Positions 55,448 to 64,000 of a DNA stretch of 64,000 bases are shown one piece after another (within the stretch, counting starts at the first letter, position 1; every line of letters begins with the position of its first letter). Source of the stretch: Periplaneta americana (lineage: Eukaryota > Arthropoda > Insecta > Blattodea > Blattidae); the NCBI RefSeq assembly GCF_040183065.1, contig NC_091119.1, positions 185,767,543 through 185,831,542 on the forward strand, in the 5' to 3' direction. The position numbers were made by a program, and so were the translations under genes. The notes beneath the pieces were generated by a model. That model made no database searches and was not told the DNA's origin. It saw only the letters and a program-made list of their open reading frames with translations.

Positions 55448-56431
55448 CCGTGCGCTCCGCTGCACCTGTTAGAAATAAATATAAAGTAATTACACAATTA
55501 AAATAGGACGTTTGATCCAGGGAACATTCGTGTTTGATAGAAGGATAAATCGTTTAATATGTTACTTAATTTAAATTGTATTTAAATAATTAAAATGCGG
55601 TCATTTTGGTCCAGAGAGTAATCATTTGGTGCAGTGACAATTATTCCTTTAATATGTTTCTTAATTGTTACTACATGCAACCATAGTTTAATGAAGATTG
55701 ACACATCATTTAGTTTTAATGTGTATACTTTATATTACTTGCTATATGTTTCAGAAGTTACTGTAATAACATTGTAGAATTATGTCCATCTAGAGAAACT
55801 ACACTTTCCAATGGTGAAATAATAATTAAACAATTAATTAGCTTCCGATATTACTTCATACAAACACAGAAACATTCTCTTAGGCTATGTTTAATAGCTT
55901 TCGATTGTTGTTGTCCAAGGCCCCTTATAGACGAAGTCGTTTGTTTTTATTTCAGTACAGCGCCTTAGATGGCGTTGTCATTGTAATTTTAAAACTCATT
56001 TATCTCATTAAATATCAGTCCTATCAAATTTTTTTATAGAATAAAACTTATCAGAAATTATTTTTAAAGAAACGTTTGGTATGTAATATTTTTCATGAAA
56101 ATCAATAATAAGCGAGATATGTCGATTTATTTAATTCAGGCCCCCTTATAACCCCCATTTTAAATAGAGTATTTTGAATGCCATATAGCCTAAAATCTAA
56201 GTTACAACGAACTTAATTTATATTACAATTTTCATATAAATCGATTCAGCCATTATCGCGTGGAAAGGTAACAAACATCCAGACAGACAGACAGACAGAC
56301 ATACAAAAAAAATTAAAAAAAAAGCGATTTTCGATTTCAAGATGTTTAATTATACATGTTAACACCAATTATTTTTGGAAAATCGAAAATTACCAGAAAA
56401 ATTTTGGCTAGAGATTTACTATTAGTATAGA
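55448..56431 (-). mobile_element. Helitron-like non-autonomous element
   Basis: The minus strand begins TCTATACTAATAGTAAATCT at 56431, a 5' end I associate with insect Helitrons, followed by gccaaaatttttctggtaat. At the far side the palindromic ggtgcagcggagcgcacggg near 55463 resembles a Helitron 3' hairpin, but no CTRR follows within ten bases. A (GACA)n run lies at 56280-56300. Confidence 0.45.
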
Positions 56432-56468
56432 TGTAACAAACAATTTAGGCTACAAGGCAAATTACATT

Positions 56469-56888
56469 TCATAAAGAATATAAGTCATGATTAATTATGC
56501 TAATCGATGACTTCAGTGCAGTGGAGGATATCATGTCCAGGGTGCTGTCAGGAACTTTTAATTTTCGGAAGACTTCTAAGGACTCTCGTGGGATTGTGCC
56601 TCTAGCCCCAATCATAATTCCTATAACGTCCCATGTCTTGGTGTTATATTTGGTCCCCAAATCGCTGCAGCATGGCAGATAAATTGCCCGTTTTTCTTTG
56701 CAGACTTCTCTAGGTTGTTCCTCGCTGTTCTCAAAACGGACTGTGGGATCGAGAATGAGTCCACAATTTTTTTTTCGGTCTATAATAATGATATCAGCTC
56801 TTCGAGTTGAACCGACAGCAGAAAGGCACCCAATTTCCTCGTACACCTCATACTTACCAGCCCGGCGAAGTTCATTGGCAATTATCAC
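56469..56888 (-). pseudogene. Retrotransposon C-terminal endonuclease-like fragment
   Basis: A 139-codon open frame: LSAVGSTRRADIIIIDRKKN, GLILDPTVRFE, EKRAIYLPCCSDLG, WDVIGIMIGARGTIP. The spaced acidic residues (ADIII-D ... ILDPTVRFE) and GARGTI motif match the C-terminal domain of some non-LTR ORFs, probably a restriction-like endonuclease (inference). Open throughout, so relatively young, but without the rest of the element. Confidence 0.5.
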
Positions 56889-56948
56889 TTTTTTTTTTGT
56901 TTCATACTACATCGAATTTTATTTCTTTTCGTACTCCAAACCAGTACG

Positions 56949-57658
56949 AAATAGTAATATGCGTTACAAGAGCGGTATGTTGACGTTTTCATGTTCGAGG
57001 AAAAGATTGAAAAAGCGAAACGTAGTTGAGCTTTTTTAATTTCCGAGAACATGAAAACAAACATACCGCTCGTGTATCGTACATTATTTTGTGCGAAGAT
57101 CGTTTATTACATACCTGAAAGAGGAATTTCTAATTAGTTGCAATGAAATCTCCATCTTGGTTTCTGTTCAATGACGGAAACTTTGGAAAACAAATATGTC
57201 TATCTTCAATATTGTTCCTATAAAATGTTTTCTGTGTTTACTATACTGCAGCAGGCCGTGATAAACGTCTGTCTTTTTTTCCCCCCAGTCTATGTTGAGT
57301 CTGGAATCTTGTTGATTTTTTCACGGCTTCCTTAATGTTACTTGCATTACAAATGCAGTAACTTTTGTGGTGTTGTAGAGTTTACTTAATTTTTGCAAAT
57401 ATTTGAAAACAATAATTAACAGTGCAATTTAGGTGAAATTGCAGTGGTAAGTTTTCAATTTATAATTATTACTATATTGAACGTCTTTAAAAATAATATG
57501 TTAAAAGCCTAAAGCAGTAAAATCAATATGTCACTTAAGCGGTAAGGAGAGGGGAATTGTTGTGTGTGTTACGTTGGGCATACTGAATGTGGTATTTCAC
57601 ACTTACCGCGTATTGGTTGTGTGCGGAAACCAAGCAAATACGCACGATCTCGCACAAA
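56949..57658 (-). mobile_element. Crypton-like element, internally deleted copy
   Basis: Matches the flanks of the 48205-49227 copy (aaatagtaatatgcg to cgcacgatctcgca) but joins cagtctat directly to gttgagtctgg, removing about 310 bp that contain the whole ORF start and core-binding region. Confidence 0.6.
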
Positions 57659-57669
57659 ATGGAATTTTA

Positions 57670-58180
57670 CGTTATAATTACTTTTCGGACTCCAGGTCTA
57701 CCAACATATGAATACAGCATGATAAACCTAGTATGAGAAGACTCAATTGTTAGCCTTTTCCATGTTTTGTAGCATTATTTCCTGTTTATATATTTATTTT
57801 ACGTTATATATGTAATTTTTATATTACGCGGTGTCCTAAGTCCAACGATGTTCCTGAAAATAATTAATAAATTGTAACTTTGGCATACCTTTTATGGAGG
57901 GGTCTATGTTATTGAATGTTATTCCTATCACAACCATGACTTCAACATATAATATTTCAAAATAATAAAGTAACATAGCCCCAAACATATACTTCAAATC
58001 ATGTTTATGAAAACACAGACATAGAAAAGCTTCAGTTCACAGACAAGCATGAATTTACCTAATTGAAGTCAATAAATTGAAGATATGTATGATATTTCTG
58101 GCAGTTCGCATTAACTTCCCAATTAAACTAAATTAATTTACTTAGCTAAACATTTATTTCACTTTTGTTCCACTGTTTCT
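57670..58180. other. AT-rich intergenic DNA, nothing recognised
   Basis: No ORF, inverted ends or RNA gene found. Confidence 0.35.
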
Positions 58181-58184
58181 TAAA

Positions 58185-58427
58185 TATGAGCCGTTCTGAG
58201 GAGAAATTGTGTAAGTCAAAAATGGGTAATGAAGGTTAAAGTAAATATTTTGTAAAATACAGTGCAAAGTAGCAGTTAATATTAAATTTATTTAAACTGT
58301 TAGTAGTCAGTGGATAGCAAGGAGGACATATTAATTGCTACTTTGCGCTGTATTTTACAAAATTATTACTTTAAACCTCATTACCCAATTTTGACTTATA
58401 CCACTTCTGCTCTGAACGGTTCATATC
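58185..58427. repeat. Inverted repeat, about 95-bp arms
   Basis: ttttgtaaaatacagtgcaa and its mirror ttgcgctgtattttacaaaa, extending outward through gggtaatgaggtt-like and gccgttctga blocks. Loop of about 50 bp. Confidence 0.7.
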
Positions 58428-58869
58428 TTGTATAGTTTGGAAATTTTCACTTTAAACGTGATTTACTTAAAACTACATTTTTCAACATAAATGATCAGTT
58501 TTCTCAGAAACTATGACATTTTTACCATACATTTCAGATAACAGTGTGATGATGTGGAATTCATTTGATTTAGTTTTCTGTAATAGTTTATTAAAAAAAT
58601 AAAATGTCTAATTTTTGTTGAAAACATTTTATTTTCTTAGAGATATTTTATAATCAAAACGAATCAGTGCACTCAAAGGGAATACATAAACATCCTGTAA
58701 AAATATATTTCTATATCTACTGTAGTATGTTCTGAGATAACGGGTCATTAATAATGCTGTTTTAAGGTTAGTGAGATAGGGCTTGACGAGTTACCTTAAA
58801 TGAGGGACAGGTGGAGAAAGTTGGTGGAATTAAGGAGGGAAACGGATGCTTTTTGACCTAGATGTGTTC

Positions 58870-59370
58870 TATATACAATTATGTTATTTTAGTTTTCCTA
58901 CGTCTGTTTTCCAATGTTTCCCATTTAAGTTCTTTTATCGTATCATTCCCGTGTCCTCTTTCACCTTCAACAAATTTAGCTGCTCTATACTGGATTCTTT
59001 CTAAGGAATTTATCTCAGGATAGATGTCCAATTGTAACTCGTACGATGTAACCCCTGACGTAAGCAACCCGCAGCGCATATTCTTTAAGGTCTTTTTTCC
59101 TAATTTATATGGAAAGTTATTGACCTTAGCAGGGCATCCTTGACGTGCAGTATCTCCTGGTTCTATAAGCGTTTGGACACCCATGTTCTATAGGGAACCC
59201 AACATGTAGTTCCGTATTCCATTAACGATCGCATTAACATTAGATATGCTATTTTCCTCGATTTGGGGCTAGACTTTTTCAAGATTCTCATAAAAAAATG
59301 AAGTGCCCTCCATGCTTTATCCGTAACATTATCAGCATGCTCTTACCAAGAAAGTTTGGAGTTTAAATCT
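58870..59370 (-). mobile_element. Jockey/CR1-like LINE C-terminal fragment
   Basis: Minus strand: WYEHADNVTDKAWRALHFFM, YLMLMRSLMEYGTTCWVPYR, then SYELQLDIYPEINSLERIQY RAAKFVEGERGHGNDTIKEL. This is the LERIQxRAAKFV region following non-LTR reverse transcriptases. At least one stop (SKRL-stop-NQEI). Confidence 0.65.
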
Positions 59371-59388
59371 GCAATGCTTGGAAAAAGT

Positions 59389-59598
59389 GGCATAAGTCAG
59401 TTTTCACAAACATTTTTTAATTAATTTTTGACAACTTACGGAACATCTGCTCGCTTGGGAAAAGAGACATAAGTATTTCTCCCGTTACGATAATTCATAC
59501 AGAAAAAAATCAAATCGACATAAATCAGTGTGAAGACAGTTTTTTTCCTTCTCCTGTAAAATTAACATTTTTGACTTGTGCCACTTTTCCCGAGCACT
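59389..59598. mobile_element. Possible MITE with GGGAAAAGTGGCA ends
   Basis: ggaaaaagtggcataagtca on the left and, inverted, gggaaaagtggcacaagtca on the right, a third related copy (gggaaaagagacataagta) inside. Weak resemblance to the ends at 21540. No target-site duplication seen. Confidence 0.4.
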
Positions 59599-59786
59599 AC
59601 AGAAATATACTCGTAGGTATTTACAACATTGTTCTTGCGGAATTACAACACCATTGAATTCGTAGTTTAGAGTAGTTTTCTCTCGGGTTTTTCAAAATGT
59701 TAAGTTATAGATTTACTTTTAGCATTATAGATTTACTTGTATTAAGAACTTACTATGGAAGAAAAGGACAATTTAAAAAAAATCCT

Positions 59787-60017
59787 CAGCGTGACTCAGT
59801 CGGTTAAGGCGCTTGCTTGCCAGTTTGAAGTTGAGCTCGGGCGCGGGTTGATCACCGCTTGGACTGATTATCTGGTTGGGTTTTTTCCGAGGTTTTCCCC
59901 AACCGTAAGGTGAATTCCAGGTAATCTATGGCTAACCCTCGGCCTCATCTCGCTATCACCAATCTCATCGACGCTAAATAACCTCGTAATTGATACAGCG
60001 TCGTTAAATAACCAACT
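59787..60017 (+). mobile_element. tRNA-derived SINE
   Basis: Box A GTGACTCAGTCGGTTAAGGC, box B GCGGGTTGATCACC, then the ggttttccccaacc and gacgctaaataacc blocks shared with the 32.5-kb SINE. Flanked by an 11-bp duplication aaaaaaatcct (59776-59786, 60018-60028). Confidence 0.75.
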
Positions 60018-60125
60018 AAAAAAATCCTGCTTTAAGATGACACAAAATAATATAAAGTTGGAGTAATTGTAATCGGAATCTACGGAACGCCTTTATAACA
60101 TTCATCACATATTCATCACATCCTA

Positions 60126-61419
60126 CGAGGCGCGTCCAGAAAGTAAGTTTCCCGATTTTTCCCCTTGAAAGTAAACGTAATTAGCCGTGTCAATTGCGCA
60201 TGCGTAACAGATCTATGACATATCAATCATATGCCAGCCGGACAGGTCCCGCCTGGTGCCAGTAGCGTGGCAGCAGTGGTCCGAAATGGAAGCTCTTATT
60301 CCTTCTCCCGCCGCCTGCGAGGTTCGGTCGGTGATAAAGTTCTTTAATGCACAAAGCAATGCGCCAATTGAAATTCATCGGCAGCTCTGTCAGGTCCATG
60401 GGCCGAACATCAGGAGTAAGCAGATGGTGCGTCGCTGGTGTAGGCAGTTTTCCGAAGATCGTCAAAGTGTCCACGATGAAGAGCGAAGTGGGCGACCGTC
60501 CCTCATCAATGATGATCGTGTTGAGCTGGAGCGGCAGTGCATCATGGAGAACCGTCGCTTCACGATTACGGAGCTGAGCAGCCATTTTCCGCAGATATCG
60601 CGATCCTTGTTGCATCGCTGTTCAAAAAAGTGTGTGCCAGGTGGGTGCCGAAAAACCTGACACCCGAACACAAAATGCAACGTTTAGGAGCAGCACTGAC
60701 ATTTCTGCAACGGTATCACGATGACGGCGACGTGTTCCTCGACAGGATCGTCACGGGCGATGAGACTTGGATTTCGCACTTCACCCCGGAAACCAAGCAG
60801 CAGTCAATGCATTGGCGGCATAGTGTATCTCCGGTCAGGACGAAATTCAAAGAGACGCTGTCGGTACGGAAAGTGATGTGCACGGTGTTCTGGGACAGGA
60901 AGGGCATTCTGCTCGTTGACTTCCTTCCAAGAGGTGAAACAGTGAACGCTGACTGTTACTGTGAAACACTGCGAAAATTGCGACGTGCCATTCAAAATAA
61001 GAGGCGTGGAATGCTTACTGCAGGTGTTGTGCTCCTCCATGACAATGCTCGTCCACATACGGCTCGGCGCACAGCAGCTGTTTTGGCGGAATTTGGCTGG
61101 GAGTTGTTTGATCATTCACCCTCCAGTCCTGATCTTGCTCCCAGCGATTTTCACGTTTTCTTGCACCTCAAGAAATTCCTGTCCTCCGGTGAGCGTTTTG
61201 GCAACGACGAAGAGCCACACACGCTGGTTCCGTTCACAGGCGGCAGAGTTCTACGACAGAGGGATACAAAAGTTGATCCCACGATACAAGTGTCAATTCT
61301 GATGGTGGCTATGTTGAAAAATAGCTGAAACATTGCTGTACCTGTTGCCAATAAATTTTTTCCTGAAAGTGTGTGTTCTTTTTTTTTAATAGGAAAACTT
61401 ACTTTCTGGATGCGCCTCG
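60126..61419 (+). mobile_element. Near full-length mariner transposon
   Basis: 1294 bp with TIRs CGAGGCGCGTCCAGAAAGTA and inverted CGAGGCGCATCCAGAAAGTA (one mismatch) continuing agttt, flanked by TA (60124-60125, 61420-61421). Length and architecture are standard for mariner. GC content is clearly higher than the surroundings, suggesting recent arrival. Confidence 0.9.
60286..61325 (+). pseudogene. Mariner transposase with three frameshifts
   Basis: MEALIPSPAACEVRSVIKFF opens the HTH_48 domain; RWCRQFSEDRQSVHDEERSG then RPS links to the second HTH. A frameshift at about 60600-60625 leads to FKKVCARWVPKNLTPEHKMQ. DDE residues: [39 protein letters not shown], the last two 34 residues apart as in DD34D mariners. 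A second frameshift at about 61212 (FGNDEE to TRWFRSQAAEFYDRGIQKLI) and a third at about 61290 near the C-terminus. The start matches the usual mariner N-terminus. All three catalytic Asp are kept. Confidence 0.85.
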
Positions 61420-61544
61420 TACTTATAGGAATCGCCTGTGCTATACCACCATATCATCTGTAGGTCTACTCTTCAGAGTCGTGCTAACTGACATTTTTGT
61501 CTTACCTGCTATAGAATAGAAGAATATAATTTACGGGAGGGGGT

Positions 61545-61955
61545 ACTATGGTCCAGCATTGCGACCTGTTACGATCTATTGCGCTAACCCTCAAGTCAAG
61601 CTAGGCGCATTCCCAAACTCTTACCGGCTGACTACACTAAGGTTCGCTGCGTACCCAAGTTTCGAGCAGGCAACCCGCCTCGCCTCTGGGCCAGCCTCCT
61701 CCGTGCGTCGTCAGCCGGCGATCGGGAAATGCTATGGAATGATGACGAAATGTAGAAATGGCGATGAAATGATGTAGATGCTTAATATGGGAAAAAACTG
61801 GAAAACCCTGAGAAAAACCCCAACTGCGACCTTGTTCGCCACAAGTGTCACTATGGATTTTCCATGAAAAATCCCAGACTTGACCGGGAACTCGAACCCG
61901 GGCCGCCTGCGTGACAGGTTGGAGGTCTGACCACTCAGCCACCGCAGAGGCAGCA
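61545..61955 (-). mobile_element. tRNA-derived SINE, GC-rich
   Basis: Minus strand: TGCGGTGGCTGAGTGGTCAG (box A TGGCTGAGTGG) and CCGGGTTCGAGTTCC (box B) at the 61955 end, followed by a GC-rich body to about 61545. A functional tRNA is unlikely because the 3' acceptor side does not pair. Confidence 0.65.
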
Positions 61956-62164
61956 GCCGTGGAGAAAAGGCCATGGTGCGCCGAGCCACTGTGTAAGCTG
62001 CAACGTGCATAGCACCTATGGAGGGAGGCGGACAACCGAAGGGGAAGTTAATGTTTAGGACGTGTAACGAAGAAAGAATTGAACAAGAAAACATAGGACA
62101 TTATCACAACCTAAAATTAACTGTCTTCAGAATTAGTTTCATTTTGGAGATGCCGATAAGCTCA

Positions 62165-63085
62165 CTGTATTATAATATCAATTTTTGTTTTCCACCTGTG
62201 CTTATCTTAATATTTGGATTTATATTAACGTTTTCGACACTCGGTGTGTGTCATCTTCAGATATGGGGTCTATGTCATTGTGTGTTGTGAAGACCTAGCT
62301 TCTTAATTATGTTGTGGTTTGTTCACTTGTGTATGACCTTTCATGATTTCTTAATTTGGCTAAAATTACTATAAGCAGTGTGTGATTGTAATTGAGCCCG
62401 CCATTCTAGTCTCAGCCATGCACCACATAGGAACACTCCAACATCAGCTAAAATCACACGCATGGCCATACTAGACAGCGGACTCAACAGAAAATAGCTT
62501 GTATTATATACGTCTAAGTACTCAATAACAGCATCCACGATTCACAGCAGTCAACTTGAACAACATCAAAAACTCCAACATACAATTCTATGGAAAATCA
62601 GTGAAAGTGCGTCAAAAAGACAGTTTTTACCAAGAACAGTAAAAACAACCCAATTTTTAACGATATAACAGGCCAACACAGCCAACCATATATGTGATAA
62701 AGTGATATAGTGTATACAGTGTTTTACAGTGTTTTTATAGTGTATATATTTTACTTGTTTATATTTATGTGTCATAACAATGGTTTTAATATAATTTTCT
62801 ATTGTCCTATATGGGTTTTCAAAAGATAGAATTTAACAGAATCATAACAACCAACCACACACTGCGTATAGTAATTTTGGCCAAATTAAGAAATCATGAA
62901 AGGTCATACACAAGTGAACAACCCACAACATAATTAAGAAGCTAGGTCTTCGCAACACACAATGACATAGACCCCATATCTGAAGATGACACACACCGAG
63001 TGTCGAAAACGTTAATATAAATCCAAATATTAAGATAAGCACAGGTGGAAAACAAAAATTGATATTATAATGTCTTCAGAATGTC
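62165..63085. mobile_element. Fold-back element with CTGAAGATGACAC arms
   Basis: Arms 62165-62390 and 62855-63085 are inverted: ttttcgacactcggtgtgtg against cacacaccgagtgtcgaaaa, and tttcatgatttcttaatttg against caaattaagaaatcatgaaa. In the sense of the right arm each reads CTGAAGATGACACAC then GTGTCGAAAACG, the same CTGAAGATGAC-stem-GTCGAAA design as the elements at 17.8 and 32.0 kb. The 465-bp spacer has no recognised ORF. Confidence 0.6.
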
Positions 63086-63800
63086 TCTGCGACAAAGTTT
63101 CAAAATCAGGAATTATGTCACTTACTGCCAATCGTAGTTGATCACGAAGGTATTTGTCTGTCAGTCGTGATCTAAATTTGATTTTTACTATTTTCATTGT
63201 TGAAAATCATTTTTCACAAACGTAAGTTACAGCGAACATGGCTTCAACAGGGCATGCGAAAGAACGAAGCTTCAAATTTTTTTTTTTTTTTTTTTTTCAA
63301 AGATTTGAAAAGTTCAATATCTGTCAAGTCCTTACATCTAGCTTTCATTTAACGTCACATTGTAAATCTGTGAGTTTATATTGAAAATCTAACCGCATTA
63401 TTCATAAAAGAATCGACGTACAGAGATGATAATAATAATAATAATAACACTTAACCTTTTAATGTTTCATCAGTAACATGTAGGCCTAGTAACTTATAAT
63501 GCCGTTTTATGTTATACAACCGTTTTCCTAGTAATATTTGTGAACAAATCATACATTTAATATTTTCATCATATTGTAAGCAAAAGAATGCATCCTCCCA
63601 TCCTACTTGAAACTTCCGTTTTTTTTTTATAGAGGTACATGGTTTCGAGAGAGATATTGCGACGATACGCCACTCGCAGGTCCGAGACAAATACAAATGG
63701 AACGGAGTTTGACTCCAGTGAGTAAGAGGGTGGGGGTTGTAGGTAGGAAGCGAAAGAAAAGCACTGCGAGCCACAATGTGCTCGTGAGTCGCATTTTCGC
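63065..63800 (-). pseudogene. hAT transposase (BED-finger, GTF2IRD2-like), internally deleted
   Basis: Minus strand from about 63625: KKRKFQVGWEDAFFCLQYDE NIKCMICSQILL ... YNIKRHYKLLGLH, an N-terminal BED-type zinc finger (C-x2-C ... H-x5-H). After a gap with an AAT microsatellite and poly-A, 63260-63090 gives FACPVEAMFAVTYVCEK-stop-FSTMKIVKIKFRSRLTDKY LRDQLRLAVSDI, the C-terminal hAT dimerisation segment. The catalytic middle is missing. Confidence 0.7.
63280..63298. repeat. Poly(T)/(A) run inside the hAT remnant
   Basis: Nineteen or more T on the plus strand separate the two preserved transposase parts. Confidence 0.8.
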
Positions 63801-64000
63801 CGCGGCTGCATTACATTAACAGATAACGATTTACACATGTTACGCAAGCACCGTTCCATATATCTTCAGCACGAGTTGCATATGTATTAACACTAATGAT
63901 ATGTTTGTCCATTTGGCTTGTCTTCTGTGATTCTGCACTGTTATAGACTTACAGGTGTAAGTTATTCATCGGATAGCGATTAGTATAATGCATGGATTTG

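Noticed and set aside
60223..60615. 130-residue minus-strand ORF in the mariner
   Set aside because: Shadow of the GC-rich transposase N-terminus on the other strand.

Overview
This window is eukaryotic and insect-like: AT-rich, with split genes that have GT-AG introns, short (TTAGG) blocks, and a very dense load of decayed transposable elements. The dominant LINE family and the tRNA-derived SINEs resemble repeats I associate with cockroaches and termites (Blattodea, possibly Periplaneta). That placement is inference. I see no bacterial genes, CRISPR array or rRNA, and no functional tRNA gene.

Two host genes can be supported. (1) The last two coding exons of an unidentified plus-strand gene lie at 446-590 and 1613-1799, with an AATAAA at 1933. 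(2) A complete minus-strand MFSD12-like gene (major facilitator, lysosome-related cysteine transporter family) runs from 41652 to 6364. Eight coding exons join with matching phases into a 510-residue protein, and an AATAAA follows at 6309-6314 (minus). A further 5' UTR exon sits against the start exon (41653-41705), and a weak candidate first exon and initiator lie at 47663-47723. The two genes converge.

Almost everything else is mobile DNA. Intron 7 (6602-15520) holds a fold-back element, a TIR transposon carrying a nested Helitron, a tandem and inverted tRNA-like SINE array, and two MITEs. Introns 6 to 4 hold LINE remnants, head-to-head elements with a hammerhead-like motif, two TTAA-bounded fold-backs, Tc1-like and other MITEs, and a SINE. 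Intron 3 (24838-30811) holds a LINE split by a hAT element with an 8-bp duplication, and a 2.9-kb pogo/Tigger-like element ending 29 bp from the exon 3 donor site. Intron 2 holds a second tRNA-like SINE complex, a THAP-domain gene broken by a SINE, and a mariner split by an internally deleted LINE. Intron 1 holds another mariner remnant, a 600-bp palindrome and LINE pieces.

Upstream of the MFSD12-like gene (41.7-64 kb) are a local duplication carrying LINE copies, two copies of a Crypton-like tyrosine-recombinase element (one deleted for its ORF), a piggyBac-like pseudogene, RTE-like, Jockey/CR1-like and endonuclease-bearing LINE fragments, a near-complete mariner (60126-61419), several SINEs, and a hAT (BED-finger) pseudogene at the right edge. 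No transposase here looks intact. The most unusual structure is the tRNA-like SINE found twice as 382-bp tandem units with an inverted junction, each complex flanked by one 12-13 bp target-site duplication.
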